64,000 nt of DNA from NCBI RefSeq assembly GCF_963924675.1, contig NC_089221.1:86920296-86984295 (forward strand), written 5' to 3'. Shown here piece by piece: positions 1 through 11,666 of this stretch (its first letter is position 1; every line of letters begins with the position of its first letter). The translations under genes were made by a program, and so were the position numbers. This DNA comes from Phocoena phocoena (Eukaryota; Chordata; Mammalia; Artiodactyla; Phocoenidae). Under the pieces are notes generated by a model that saw only the letters and a program-made list of their open reading frames with translations, did not search any database and was not told where the DNA came from.

Positions 1-2035
1 AATGAAAGTCCTTTCCATGTTTCTTCTCACACAACTGTATGATTATATTTTGGGTTGTTTGTATTTTTTTGTTTCTTTGTTTGGTTGGTTTGGTTTCTTC
101 TTCTGATGTAGCCTGCTAGGTCACCAGGTTATGATGACAGATTGTTGTCAGAGGAAAGCCTGACTTCTCCATTCCACCTCTGCCATGACAGAGTGTTCCC
201 TTCTCTGGGAACAGTGCCAGTAAGGGTGACATTAGAAGGGAGACTTATTTCACTTGAATGTTAAACAAACAAACATGCAAAACCCCAAAGCAATATATGC
301 TATAGTACTCCTACTTGCTAGTATATTGATAATTTAGGTCAGTAAAAAAGCAAAAGATCTAAGAATTAATCTTGCTATAGCATCAACTCTTTCTGTTCAG
401 GGCTAACCCTCATGCCAAAGTATCTTATTTTAAATGATAAAGGCACATGGTTTCTTACAATCATTTGTTGGAGATATCACTGCTTTTATTCTCCTGACTA
501 TGAAAAGTACATTTGTTCAAAGTTTATTTCAAAGGCCCAGAAAAAATACCTATAATCTGTGGGAACCACTATGAAACCCCTAGTCACCTGAGCAGTAAAT
601 AATCAGTTTGGGACCACAAGGAAAGTGGGAACCCAAAATTCAAAAATGTGATTTCTGGGTCAGACTTTCTCTTTCTTAGTATTATGTATGGTAGAATGAA
701 GAGGACATCTCTAAAACATCCCCAATCTTTCGTCCCCGCCTTGTTTTTATGTATTAGAGTAAGGTCAGGCTCTCCACATCATCTGCATTGATCTCAAATT
801 AACCAGACTTCGTACGTGTGAGAAGAAACTTGCCACTAGAACCTGACTGGAGGAAAGAAGAAGGGAGGAAAAAGGAAAGAAAATGATTGCATTAGCCATC
901 TATTAAGAAAAGAGGGGCAAGATTAAACTTAGATGCTATGGAGTCTGGAAAGCAGGAATTGTTTTTGTTTGCAGGCATTCCTTGTTTCTATGTGTATGTA
1001 AGAAACCAAATGAAACAATTGTAGGGAAAAATTCCCTTCACAGTTTGTTTGCCCAATGTAGAACATTAGCCAAATGGTCTGTTTCTGAGTCTACCCATAT
1101 TCCAAAAGAATTGTTTTTTCTCGAAGCTTTTCTGTTTTCTGTCTTTTTATCCCCCCCACCCCTGTTGGTGTGTTTCTCTTCCTTTCCTTCTTCTCTCTCT
1201 CCCCATAAACCATAACTCAGTTTATTTAAAGACAGCAAAGTGCTATGAATTTCTTAGACATGATACATCATACAAATGGGAACAATAGCAAAAAAATGTG
1301 TTTCTCCCTGGGAGCCCCAATAAGGTAGTGGGTTTTATAATGAGCTACAAAAGTCTTTCTTAAGTAACATTAAACTTTTAATGGAAAGCCACAGAGCTTG
1401 GGAACACACAAGATTTCAGCTAATTGTCTATACTTAAGGCACTACACCCAAATAGAGAGAAAAAAGAGGTGGAAAGAGGGAAAAAATCAAGAAAACAAAC
1501 CTTAAAACTGCTGTTAGTTCACATTTTTCAGAATTCTCATTCTCTAAAAGTAAAGACATACTAGCAGGGTTTTTGGTTTGGAGTTTTGTTTTTGTTTTGC
1601 TTTTTAGAAGAGAGCCACATCATTCGATCTAATTGGGTACAGAAATTTAAGATATACTCCAGACTAGGAAGGACCTAGGATAAATAAAGGAAAAATAATC
1701 CTCAGAGTTTCAACAGATGTATATCCAATTGTCATGAAGTCAACTTTGGTAGCTTATAAGCTGATGACTATAGACACCATAAATTATTCTCTATGGGGCT
1801 ACAAATTAGGGAGAATTACATTTGTTCTGGGGCCAAGTTTTATAATTTACCCATAAGAAGGAAAAAAAAATATTTTTGTTAAAACACAGAAGCAGTAAGA
1901 AAGCTGGAATACACTATTTTATTGATATTGTTATAAGTATATCAATGATTATCACCAGAGGGATATTTAAGAATGTCTAAAGTCATATTTGATTGTCACA
2001 ATTAAAGAACAATATTCTTCCTATCTAGTGTTACA
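1..2035. other. unassigned non-coding DNA
   Basis: No gene or recognisable repeat was found. There is a purine-rich run at about 841-885 and a pyrimidine-rich run at about 1140-1206 (C and CT tracts). The only open frames here are a 77-codon plus-strand frame and a 66-codon minus-strand frame over the same pyrimidine tract. Both are low-complexity and look like chance. Confidence 0.6.
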
Positions 2036-2146
2036 CCAATCATGGTTTTAAACATACTAAAATGTCAAGGACAGCCCTCCACAACATAATAGTTATCCAA
2101 CACAAAATTTCGATTGTGCCAACACTGAGGAACCGTGGCTAAAAGT
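2036..2146 (+). mobile_element. MER5A-like hAT-Charlie MITE, 3' half
   Basis: The stretch with 'ggacagccctccacaac' near 2069, followed by the tract up to 'gaggaaccgtgg', follows the 3' half of the recalled MER5A consensus (aggacagcccccacaac ... gaggttgagaaac). It is a short non-autonomous hAT relic with no coding capacity. The 5' half is missing or too diverged to recognise. Confidence 0.6.
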
Positions 2147-3666
2147 TTAGAGACAATCCTGTTAGCTAAATGATCCATAGTTTTTCAGACTTCTTGAGAG
2201 TAAAAAGATTACCAGAATGTTATAAGAGCCTGAATGTGATTATAAAATAAGGCCTTAATACATGACATATCTTGACACTCCTGAAGAGTAAAGATTGGTT
2301 TGGAGCTTGGCAATCATAATTTGAAAAAAGAGTAAATTATACAGTGTTGATCTGAGTTAGAATTTCAGAGCCCAGTGGGAACTTAGAAGTCATCTAATAT
2401 AACTTCTACATTTTATAGATAAGGAAACGAGTGTCAAAAAAACTAAAAACGTAATATCACAGAATTAATGTTGAAACTAGTTTAAATTGTAGGCCTCTTA
2501 TGTGTCCACCTCTCTTCAGTAGCCTAAGCATTACAATCATATCCTTTTCAAGAGAGATGTGCTAAACTTTTAAAATTAAGGGACACTAAAGTAAGAGAAA
2601 TACTAAAAAATAAAAAAAACCTTGACATGTGGACAAATTTTAACTATGATTTTAGGAAGGTACTCACTATCTTTAACAGTGGTCTCATCTAAAAATGGGT
2701 GTAAGAATATCTTGTTGAGAGAATTAAAAAAAAAATCATATAAGGTTCAGACTATAAAGTCAGCTATTCACTTAGGTCCTTTACAAGTGTAGAATACATA
2801 ACTTTGAGATTATTTTAACTGTACAACTGCCATGTGAATCTCAAAAGGCTCATTTATGCACATGCTCTACATTTAAATACCAGTATTCACATCTGCTTTG
2901 TTATGACTCCAGGCATGTTGAATAACCTCTGACATATCAATAAAAACATAATCAAGTGTCTAATACTGACATGAACATTGACTATTACATAGACTAAATT
3001 AGATCCATAAACACACTGGAATAGGGTTTAGGAATTAGAAATAATCTGCAACAGGGAATTAATGTAAAAGTAAATGTAGTGATAATTCTAAAAGTAATAA
3101 ATTACTCTCAGAATAGAAAGTGGACCAAAGTTAGTAGATAAAGAATTGGTGGAAAAATGTAATAAAAAATCACAAAAAACCTACATATGGTACAGATCAA
3201 ATACCGAAAGAAGGGCCATATCAAGTTTTTAGAAAACGTTTATTGTCCAACAGAAAATCTGATTCTTTCATTTGTCCTCAAACCATAGTGAACAGTTCAG
3301 TGAAGTAGAAGAGATATCATTTCCACCTGCCAGCAACTGAGACACAGATTGATTCACAGTATCTGTATTGACTCCCTCAGTGATCTGAGAATAGGTAAGC
3401 TCAGCAGATATCAAACACATCCATGCGACAACAAAAAATCCCCACAAAGGATTTATATTATTTTTTGGCAAATGTGTATGTGTGTTTGTAAATATACACA
3501 TATATATTTCAAAGACAATATACCAGGTGAGTTTCTGTAATGAAAACATAATCATTTTATATAATTTGATATTGATACTCCATATGTCTGGAATATCATA
3601 AGAAAACATAATTTTGTGTTTAGCAACATCTACATATACCCATATTTATAAAAGAACATCGTTTTT
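2147..3666. other. unassigned A+T-rich DNA, possible MIR remnant
   Basis: No gene. At about 2378-2500 the wording 'cattttatagataaggaaac' resembles the MIR core (cattttacagatgaggaaactg), but the rest is too diverged for a firm call. A 113-codon minus-strand frame at 3268-3609 has no recognisable domain and is probably chance. Confidence 0.5.
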
Positions 3667-4042
3667 CAGGTAAATTTTTTAAAATTTATTTATTTACTTA
3701 TTTATTTTTGGCTGCGTTGGATCTTCATTGCTGCACGTGGGCTTTTCTCTATTGCAGCAAGTGGGGGCTACTCTTCGTTGTGGTGCATGGGCTTCTCATT
3801 GCAGTGGCTTCTCTTATTGAGGAGCACGGGCTCTAGGCACATGGGATTCAGTAGTTGTGGCACGCAGGCTCAGTAGTCGTGGCTTGCGGACTCTAGAGCG
3901 CAGGCTCAGTAGCTGTGGCGCAGGGGCTTAGCTGCTCCACGGCATGTGGGATCTTCCCGGACCAGGGCTCGAACCCGTGTCCCCTGCATTGGTAGGCAGA
4001 TTCTTAACCTTTGTGCCACCAGGGAAGTCCAGGCAAATTTTT
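3667..4042 (-). mobile_element. CHR-1-type tRNA-derived SINE
   Basis: Read on the minus strand, this starts with the tRNA-like head ('ggacttccctggtggcacaaa', B-box-like 'gggttcgagccc' complement near 3970-3985), has the long CHR-1 body and ends in an A+T-rich tail, seen on the plus strand as repeated 'tttatttatt' at 3680-3706. The body is about 350 bp, longer than CHR-2. Imperfect flanking repeats 'aggtaaatttttt' (about 3668) and 'aggcaaatttttaa' (about 4031) look like the target-site duplication. The drift suggests an older insertion. Confidence 0.85.
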
Positions 4043-4630
4043 AAGGAAAGATAGAAAGTAAGATTTGGGAGCAGCAACACAAAGCTGCTCATCTAGGAAA
4101 AAAAAATTCCTTCTCATTCCTCTCATCTAGGAAAAAAAAAAATGGAAAAGGAAAACTTCAAAAAGTTATGTTAATTTGTAGGCCACAGAACAAATATTTA
4201 AGTGTAAGATTAACTTCTTCAATTGTCGAACTGATACAAGGTGTAAGGAGTGAAAGGATCCTCTGTGTACGTTAAAAACAAACACACACCTATGTGTGCT
4301 TAAGTTGTATATACTTCAATGTTTGATATCACATAAACTCCTAGAGAACACAAAAAGAATCCAAGAAGTACAATGATTCCATGAGTAATTTGTGCTTCAT
4401 TCATCTTTGCAGGCCTACCATCACCTAAGCACCATCCTGAGATGGTTGTTTTCAAATTAGTTTAAGCATGAGTTTGCTAATAGTTTGCTATCATGCACAG
4501 ATAAAGCTGATTTGTGTCACAAGGAAAATTACAAGTTAAAAAGGATAAGAATTGGTTAGGAAAACTTTTAATTATTATAGTTAGATACGAATGGAATTGT
4601 ATAATTCCTCATGTTAGGAAGGTGAATTTA
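4043..4630. other. unassigned DNA with a small direct repeat
   Basis: No gene. 'ctcatctaggaaaaaaaaa' occurs twice, at about 4088 and 4122, with a 34-35 bp period. Nothing else was recognised. Confidence 0.5.
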
Positions 4631-4850
4631 CATCTAGTGCTCAATATTTCAGGCACTGTGCTAAGCTATCTACTTGATGAAATAGGTTATTTAGTCTCCC
4701 TTGAAAATAATAGCATTATCATCCTCTGTTTTCAGAAAGGAAAATTGAAGCGCAGAGAGGTTGAGTAAATTATTCAAGATCACATAGTTTGTAAGAAGTG
4801 GTAATCAAATCCAGATTATATTGTCTCTAAAGCTCAAGCATATTTCTTTT
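4631..4850 (+). mobile_element. MIR SINE
   Basis: A long MIR match in the forward direction: 'caggcactgtgctaagc' near 4651, the 'gcgcagagaggttgagtaa' core near 4750, then 'caagatcacatagtttgtaag'. These follow the MIR consensus order (ccaggcactgtgctaagc ... cacagagaggttaagtaact ... caaggtcacacagctagtaag). It is ancient and diverged, with no coding role. Confidence 0.85.
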
Positions 4851-5754
4851 TACAAATCTTCTGAGGAATCCTCTCTGACATTTTCTGTTGAACCCCTGAC
4901 CTAAAGGAGATGGAAGTCAGACTAAAACTGATTTTGCTGTTATCATTGAATATTTTCAGTCTCTATTCATATAGAAATTACTATTCTAGAGAAATCATCA
5001 TAATTTAGTGATTTCAATGTGAAGTGGAAGAGACAGACTTTGTTAGACACACAAAAGTTAACCAGGAGGTTATCAGAATGTGAGTTTAAAAATAGGAAAT
5101 AAAACTACATTTATTATCTACCTCAGAAAATTGTGATTTCAGAAAATAAAAGATTAATATATTTTCTCATCTTTCCAAGCCATTAAACCACCTTCCAATT
5201 TCATTAGTCAGTCTTGAAGGGGTTTTGTATTCCCCATCTTAAATGTTAATCTTTGGTATGTAATTTTGTCAAGTAAATGATAAAACTAAAAGAAGATACA
5301 GAATAAGTATTTTTTATTCAATTCAATGAATCCCTGTCTTAGTAAAATTTCAACATTGCTGTGAATTTATGCACTACTATCCTCACCCAGTTCCAGGGAG
5401 TAGTTAGGACCTTGTCAGACTCCAAAATGTATGATTCTTTTAACCTGAATTCTCCTTCAATCAAATTGTAATAGTTGGAAAAATACAACTATTACTAAGT
5501 GTAGTTACTATTACTTAGTAACTATTACTAAGTCTGGGAAATATGGGCTATGATATCACGATTTTTACATAGGCACAGCTGAAATTTCTCATCATGAAAA
5601 CTCAACCCTCATTATAACATCACTAATCACTGGCTGGGAATTAGACTACTGAGTTAGAAATAGAAACAACATTGTGGCATGCAATTGCTGGAATTTAGTG
5701 GTATATTATACAGACAAATTAAAAATAAATCTTTATGTGAACAATTCTCCAATT
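4851..5754. other. unassigned A+T-rich DNA with a small inverted/direct repeat
   Basis: No gene. At 5488-5533 the unit 'actattacta' recurs and 'ttactaagt' appears in both orientations, giving a short local inverted repeat. Nothing else was recognised. Confidence 0.5.
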
Positions 5755-5838
5755 TTCTCTCTCTCTCTCTTTCTGTCTCTCTCACACTGACTCTGTCTCT
5801 GTCTCTCTCTATATATATGTGTATTTATATATATATTT
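5755..5838. repeat. (CT)n / (TA)n compound microsatellite
   Basis: A run of CT dinucleotides interrupted by TGTCT and CACT units passes into TA-rich repeats ('ctatatatatgtgtatttatatatatatt'). It is a plain simple-sequence tract. Confidence 0.9.
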
Positions 5839-6140
5839 CCCAAAGAAATAATCACTAAAACATACACAAGGATGTTCATTTTAGCAACATTTAAAATAAA
5901 GCAATCTCAATTTGTACCCCCAGGGAAAGTGATAGATTGATTATGTTGCAGTCATACTATAGAACCCTGTACAAGAGTTAAAAAGAGGCAGAAAAATATG
6001 CACTGATATAGAATAACTCTAATGCATATACTTTGTATATAAAAGAAAATCATAGAAACATAAATGTATATAAAATGATTATATAGGTATCCTCAGACAT
6101 ACTTCTATATGTACATGTGTAAATGTAAAATGCATAAAAA
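5839..6140 (+). mobile_element. old L1-type 3' region fragment
   Basis: 'acacaaggatgttcattttagcaacattt', a 'catactatagaaccctgtac' stretch and an 'aaaaatatgcactgatat' stretch follow the layout of an old mammalian L1 3' region (aaggatgttcattgcagcatt ... atacaatggaatac). Divergence is high and the subfamily is not assigned. Confidence 0.45.
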
Positions 6141-8759
6141 ATCTGTAAGTTCATTGACTCAAATGAAATATGTGGGTAAATTTTGTGATGTGGACTGCAA
6201 ATTTTGGCTTTATTAATATTGTTTTGTTTATAAGAATGCAATTATTGACACCTTGCATATCTAAAAATAAGTAAAATAATGAATTAAAGATATAATTATT
6301 TTATAAAGTGAACTTTGAGAATTTTCAAGTAGGAAGGCTAAGGACTTTGTAATAAGTGTCCTGAAGTATTAAGTGATACATTAGAGAAATATTTTTAGAT
6401 ATGTTGAGCTAAAATCTTTTGTGTGTTCCTTAGTGAAGAATGCCTAGAAACGGATATTAGAACCTACTGTAGAATTACTTATGGTCCTTAAATAGCTTAT
6501 ACTAAAGTGGGAATTACAGATGGCTATTTGGTTGCAAAGTAGAATATAATTTTTAAAATAAGCTGTATCAGAAAAATCCATCCTTTTTTCCCCAATTTTA
6601 ATGCCTTAAAAAAATTTTTCCATCCTACTCACAGTGTGCAAGCTACAACATTTTGTAGTATTTTATTGACACAAGTGATTGGAATAGGTGGAGCTAAACA
6701 TAGATGGATGAATCCACAGACTAGATCATGCCAATACGGTTCACATGGGAAGATGTGAGGTCATGCTGAGTCATATGAATAAGAGGCATGAGAACAAAGA
6801 CCAATCAAATTCTCCTGCAAATAAACCTGCAATTAATATATAACACAAGCTTTATTCCCTTTCAAATTTCTTTTGATTTTGAGAGATCCATGTTCTTAAA
6901 AGTAAGATTTTCTCTTGTCCTCCCCATTAAACTAAATTGTTTCTTGAATCAGAATTACCATAAATTACAGAATCCAACAAAATATTTTGAGTGTGAAATA
7001 AAGGTGGTGATATTTGAACTGAGGAATATAACAAATGGCACTCAAAAACGAAAACTATCCATATCTTAGTTAACTTTTTACTAAAATACGCAAATGAGGA
7101 TAGAATCCTGTTTTTGATAGTCAGTTAATTGTAATTCTAACAATTTAAAGGAGTGAAAATTAGAAGACTGTGTTTTTGTGGTAGAAGAAAATTATCTTAG
7201 AATCATTAATTTGCATTTCATTCATTTCTTTTTTATCATTATATCTGAGTCATGCAATGCATTTCCTTTCTAATTGTTACCTATATCAAAATTGGTTTGG
7301 AAGATCTTTGAACTCTACTTGTCTCTTTGTTCAGCATATTTCTCTTGCAGCCCCTGCCTGATACAAAATAGTTTGTATGGCTGCATACTGTGTTTCTGTG
7401 TCCCAAATATAAAATACCAAATGACAAAAATTAAAGAAAGAAAATCTTTTGTGTTTAGTGAACAGAATTCACACAGCCTCTGGATTAATGTTAGTTTTGA
7501 AGCCACATGATGAGCAATAGAGGTTTCTCACCATGATACTCATTAGCATATCTTTGTGACTTGCAAGAAGTAATTTGCACAGTCCCAAGTTTAATGCTAA
7601 CCCGAAGCTCCCATGTTCAGTGATAGCTTTCTAACCACAATCAACTCATTTCCTTTTTTTTTTGATTGACAAACGGTGCAAAGGTGATGCCCATTTCTTT
7701 CGTTTCTTCTGTTTCTTCTTGCTAGACAATTAGGTAGAAATAGATTATAGTAACTTGATTGGTTATTTATCTGGCACTTGACAATATATATATTTTTTAG
7801 ACTGGCTTTATAAACCAGACCTGAGTTGTTTTGAAATATGAGGATAAAATTATCTCACAATAGTGACACAAAACAGCAGGCATTGTCAGCTGGTGCTCAT
7901 GATTATAGGACATTGCCCAAGATTACCCACATCTCTCCTTTACCTCCTCCTTCCCCATTTTTATCTTTTCTTCTTAGGTAAAACAATATAGACCTCTATG
8001 TCTCCAATTTTCACTCCATATCCTCCCTGAATTGATGAATTACTTGCATCTAATATGATTGTGTACATGGAATCCAAAGGGAGGACAACAAAAATCTTTT
8101 CAGATAAAATGGGAGAATATAGTAATTGTTATATAGTAATATTAATATGCAAGAATTAGTATGTTTAATAACAATCTATAAACCACTATAGAATGTGCAA
8201 AAAGTACAGTAGCAACAATAATGACTACAATAAGCCTAATAAGAAAAGTGCAAGGATCAGCTTATATTTTGAGATAGTACACTGGGCTTCAGGTGATCAT
8301 ATGTAATGCTTGGTGCAGGACAGCCTCAGATTATGCCTCTTGTCACAGAATCCAGATTTTTACATTTAAAACAATGTGTATTAATAATAGTCAGCATTAA
8401 AATAGGATGGAATAGGTTTGGAAGTCCTTGTCTTAAACTTCTAACATTTGCCATGGTCTAGAAATATGTGCACCACATGTACAGTGAACCGAGTTCCCAC
8501 TTCAACATGTGGTGAAATCTGAAAGAAGACCTGGGGTAACCCATTTCACGTTCCTCACAGCCAACACCTTCTAGTCCCAGGTGGAGCTGGGAGAAGAATT
8601 TGACACTTCTGCCTTCCAGTCACTGGTATATGTGCCAGTTGTGCTGTGGCATGGTAAAAGATATGTGAAGCAGCTAGTCAGTCACTAGTTAGGAAATTCA
8701 AGGGCAGTTGTGAGAGTCTCTATGTTAGGTATTTGTGAAAATATGTGTGGGAACAAAGT
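6141..8759. other. unassigned A+T-rich DNA
   Basis: 2.6 kb with no gene and no repeat I can name. Open frames at 6788-7069 (93 codons) and 7274-7510 (78 codons) on the plus strand have no domain, no splice context and no repeat match. I treat them as chance. Confidence 0.5.
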
Positions 8760-9151
8760 CTCAAAATTCCTGACAAGGAAATTTTAAGAAGAAAGAACAA
8801 AGTACTGAAACATGCTACAACATGGATGAACCTTAAAACAGCGTCAGCAAAAGAAGCCAGACGTTACAGACCACATATTGTATGATTCCATTTACTAAAT
8901 GAAGTGTTCAGAGAAGGCATATTTTATAGACAGAAAGAGTAGATTTGCAGTTTTCCTGGCCCGAGGGTGAGAATAGACAGTCGCCTCAATTGGGCATGAG
9001 GTTTGGTTTTGGAATGATGGAAATGTTCTAAAGATGGATTGTAGTAATAATTATACAACTCTGTAAATTTACTAAAACATTGAAACATTAAAAAATTAGT
9101 ACATTTTATGGTATATTAAGTATTCCTCAATAAAACTGTTAAAAATAATCT
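8760..9151 (+). mobile_element. L1M-type 3' UTR
   Basis: 'catgctacaacatggatgaacctt' at 8812, 'agaagccaga' and 'catattgtatgattccattta' near 8875, then 'ggaatgatggaaatgttctaaagatgg' near 9011 and a 'cctcaataaaactgtt' end at 9125. This is the usual order of a mammalian-wide L1M 3' UTR. A CHR-2 SINE sits directly at its A-rich end. Confidence 0.75.
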
Positions 9152-9367
9152 AGAGCTTCCTTGGTGGCACAGTGGTTGAGAGTCCGCCTGCCGATGCAGG
9201 GGACACGGGTTCGTGCCCCGGTCCGGGAAGATCCCACATGCCGCGGAGTGGCTGCGCCCGTGAGCCATGGCCGCTGAGCCTGCGCGTCTGGAGCCTGTGC
9301 TCCTCAACGGCAGAGGCCACAACAGTGAGAGGCCTGCGTACCGCTAAAAAAAAAAAAAAAAAAAAAA
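9152..9367 (+). mobile_element. CHR-2-type tRNA-derived SINE
   Basis: Full-length copy with the tRNA-like head 'cttccttggtggcacagtgg' (A-box region), 'gggttcgtgcccc' (B-box region, about 9208), a G+C-rich body with 'gagccatggccgctgagcctg', 'ggccacaacagtgagaggcc', and a 22-base A tail at 9346-9367. Pol III box positions are kept but no activity can be claimed. It sits between two L1M 3' ends. A clear target-site duplication was not found. Confidence 0.95.
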
Positions 9368-9668
9368 TCCAAACAAAACAAAGTACATATTGTATAATTC
9401 CATTTTTATAAAATTCTAGACAATACAAACATCTATAAGCAGGTAGATCAGTCTTTCCTGGAGACAGCGTTGGGACAAGGAGAGGAAGGAGGGAGAGATA
9501 GATTACAATAGGGAATAAGAGGACTTTTGAAGGTGATGGATATGTTGTTTATCTTGACAGTAGGATGGCTCATGGCTGTATACATATGTGCAAACATACC
9601 AAACTGCATGCTTTAAATACGTGCAGTTTATTGTTTACCATTATACCTCAGTAAAGCTTTTATAAAAA
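9368..9668 (+). mobile_element. second L1M-type 3' UTR
   Basis: 'gtacatattgtataattccattttta' near 9380, 'gtgatggatatgttg' near 9532, 'catgctttaaatacgtgcagttta' near 9608 and 'accattatacctcagtaaagc' near 9637 give a complete L1M 3'-end pattern. Its start repeats the same section already present in the upstream L1M copy, so it is a separate insertion, not the continuation. Confidence 0.7.
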
Positions 9669-10502
9669 AAAAACTTTAAAAAGACATCCATCATTGTAAT
9701 ACCACTTAGCTAAGTATTATTTTCTAGCTTGTAATTTAAAACAGTTTTTAGCAAGGTTGATAATGTACTTAGAAACTTTGAATCATGAGAAGTTTAAATT
9801 TAGCCTTATTTAAGGAAAATTGTTATTTCATATAATAAATAGAATAGATACAGACTTATCTTTACAATAAAATTACTAACTCATTTCAGGTCACAATTTT
9901 ACCTACCTATCAGAAATATTATATAAACTTCAAAAAATGCAAAATACAGATCTGATATTCATGAACTAAATTTTTAAAAATCTTTAAATCATTTTTGAAA
10001 GCTCCTCTTTTATCTTGAACCAAAGCCTTTTCTTCTCATCCTGTAACTATAGCAACAAAAGCTATTATTTAAATTTACTTGTTCACATTTCTTAAAGCAA
10101 AAGAATAACAGTTAATTAACTTTTTTTATACATTTTAACTGTTTATCTGAAATAGATATTCCTAGAGTGTTCACATAATGACAAAATGATTGCTTTTTTC
10201 TGATCAATTTACCGTTTAAATTTCTCGAGTGAGGAGAAAAAAAATAGAGAAACAGAAAAAAAAAAAAAGGTGAGAGATGTTTTGGCTTTAGACAAATATA
10301 AAATAAATTGTGGTTGCCTGGGCTTTACAGGTGTAGTTGAAGGGGAAAAAGGGAGAAGGTCTGTGGGGACTGGCATGGCCCTGGAAGTTTGGGAGCTGAA
10401 GAGTCAGGAAAGGTAAGAGTTGGATAAAGACAAGAGGAGTAGGATTTACAAAGATTCACAAAAGAAGCAGTCTCAAGTTTTTCTCATTTTTCATTTGTCT
10501 TT
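9669..10502. other. unassigned A+T-rich DNA
   Basis: No gene and no repeat recognised. A G-rich segment at about 10310-10440 ('gaaggggaaaaagggagaaggtc') has no further features. Confidence 0.5.
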
Positions 10503-10958
10503 TATATTAGTTTCCTAGGGCTTCCATAATAAATTACCACAAACCACATGGCTTAAAAGATCATACATTTCTCTCAAAGTTCTGGAGGCTAGAATTCCAA
10601 TATCAAGCTTTCAAAAGGGCCATGCTCTGTCTAAAGGCTGTAGGAAAGAATCTTTTTTTTTGCCTCTTTCAATTTCTAGTGGTTGCCAGCAATCCTTGTG
10701 ATTCCTTGCCTTTGTTGCTGCATTATTCCAGCTATTACCACTGTCTTCAAGTGGTCTCTTCCCTCTGTGTTTCTGTATCCAAATCTACTTCTTCTTCCAT
10801 TATAAACAAAGTGGTCATTGGATTTAGGGCACAGTATCACCTCACTTTAACTTGATTACACCTGCAAATACCCGATTTCCAAATGAGATCACATTCACAG
10901 GTATCGGGGTTAGGACTTGAACATATCTTTTGGGGGAAAGCAATTTAACATCACACCT
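10503..10958 (-). mobile_element. MaLR (ERVL-MaLR, MLT1/MST-like) solitary LTR
   Basis: The plus strand reads 'attagtttcctagggcttccataataaattaccac', 'agttctggaggctagaa' and later 'aatgagatcacattcac' and 'ggggttaggacttgaacatat'. Reversed, this is the familiar MaLR LTR order (gtccccccaaaattcatatgttgaaatcctaacc ... cctccagaactgtgag ... ttgttatagcagcc). No internal sequence or partner LTR was seen, so it is a solo LTR. The outer edges are approximate. Confidence 0.75.
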
Positions 10959-11415
10959 TTGCTAGGAACCTTTTATGGAAGAAGTTTTAGAGTTTTAATT
11001 GACTTTAGATGCTTTATCATACTAATTACAGAAAGCAGACAATTTTCCATTGTATTTTTGTTCTCTTTTCTATTATAAGACACTCTTGTACTAAAAATTT
11101 CCCAAATTCTTGTGGTCACAATAATTGCAAAATGTCCTTGGTTAGACTGTGTCATTTAGAGACACAAGCAAATAAATTAGCATTGTAGTATGTATACATG
11201 AGAAAGATTGACTTCCAACCCGGTAAAGGGGCTGGCTGAGAATAAGATGACCCATGATAAATACACAGTTGTTAAGAATGATTCTTGTATAACTTCCTAT
11301 CTATAGAATCTAGTTTAAAAAATGCCATTAGGAAGGTTCTGATAAAACTCTGAGCTAAACAGGGAAGTTTCAGGGACACAAAAGCAGCACAGAGGGAACT
11401 CCTTATATGGTTTTT
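10959..11415. other. unassigned DNA
   Basis: No gene, no repeat recognised. The minus-strand 60-codon frame at 10973-11155 has no domain. Confidence 0.5.
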
Positions 11416-11666
11416 AAAAGGTGACCCAGGGGCTTCCCTAGTGGTGCAGTGGTTGAGAGTCCACCTGCTGATGCAGGGGACACGGGTTCGTACCCCGGTC
11501 CGGGAAGATTCCACATGCCGCGGAGCGGCTAGGCCCGTGAGCCATAGCCACTGAGCCTGCGCGTCCAGAGCCTGTGCTCCGCAATGGGAGAGGCCACAAC
11601 AGTGAGAGGCCTGCATACTGCAAAAAATAAATAAATAAATAAATAAATAAAATAAAAGGTGACCCA
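11416..11666 (+). mobile_element. CHR-2-type SINE with perfect target-site duplication
   Basis: The SINE body runs from about 11429 to a (TAAA)n tail ending near 11653. The 13-bp direct repeat 'aaaaggtgaccca' flanks it exactly at 11416-11428 and 11654-11666. The tRNA-like head and B-box 'gggttcgtacccc' are visible. The longest open frame in the window (131 codons, minus strand, 11272-11667) reads through this SINE antisense and is not a gene. Confidence 0.97.

Noticed and set aside
3268..3609. 113-codon minus-strand frame
   Set aside because: No recognisable domain and no exon-like setting; the length is within chance expectation for 64 kb.
9206..9220. tRNA gene suggested by a good B-box
   Set aside because: It belongs to the tRNA-derived head of a CHR-2 SINE; there is no cloverleaf with mature ends.
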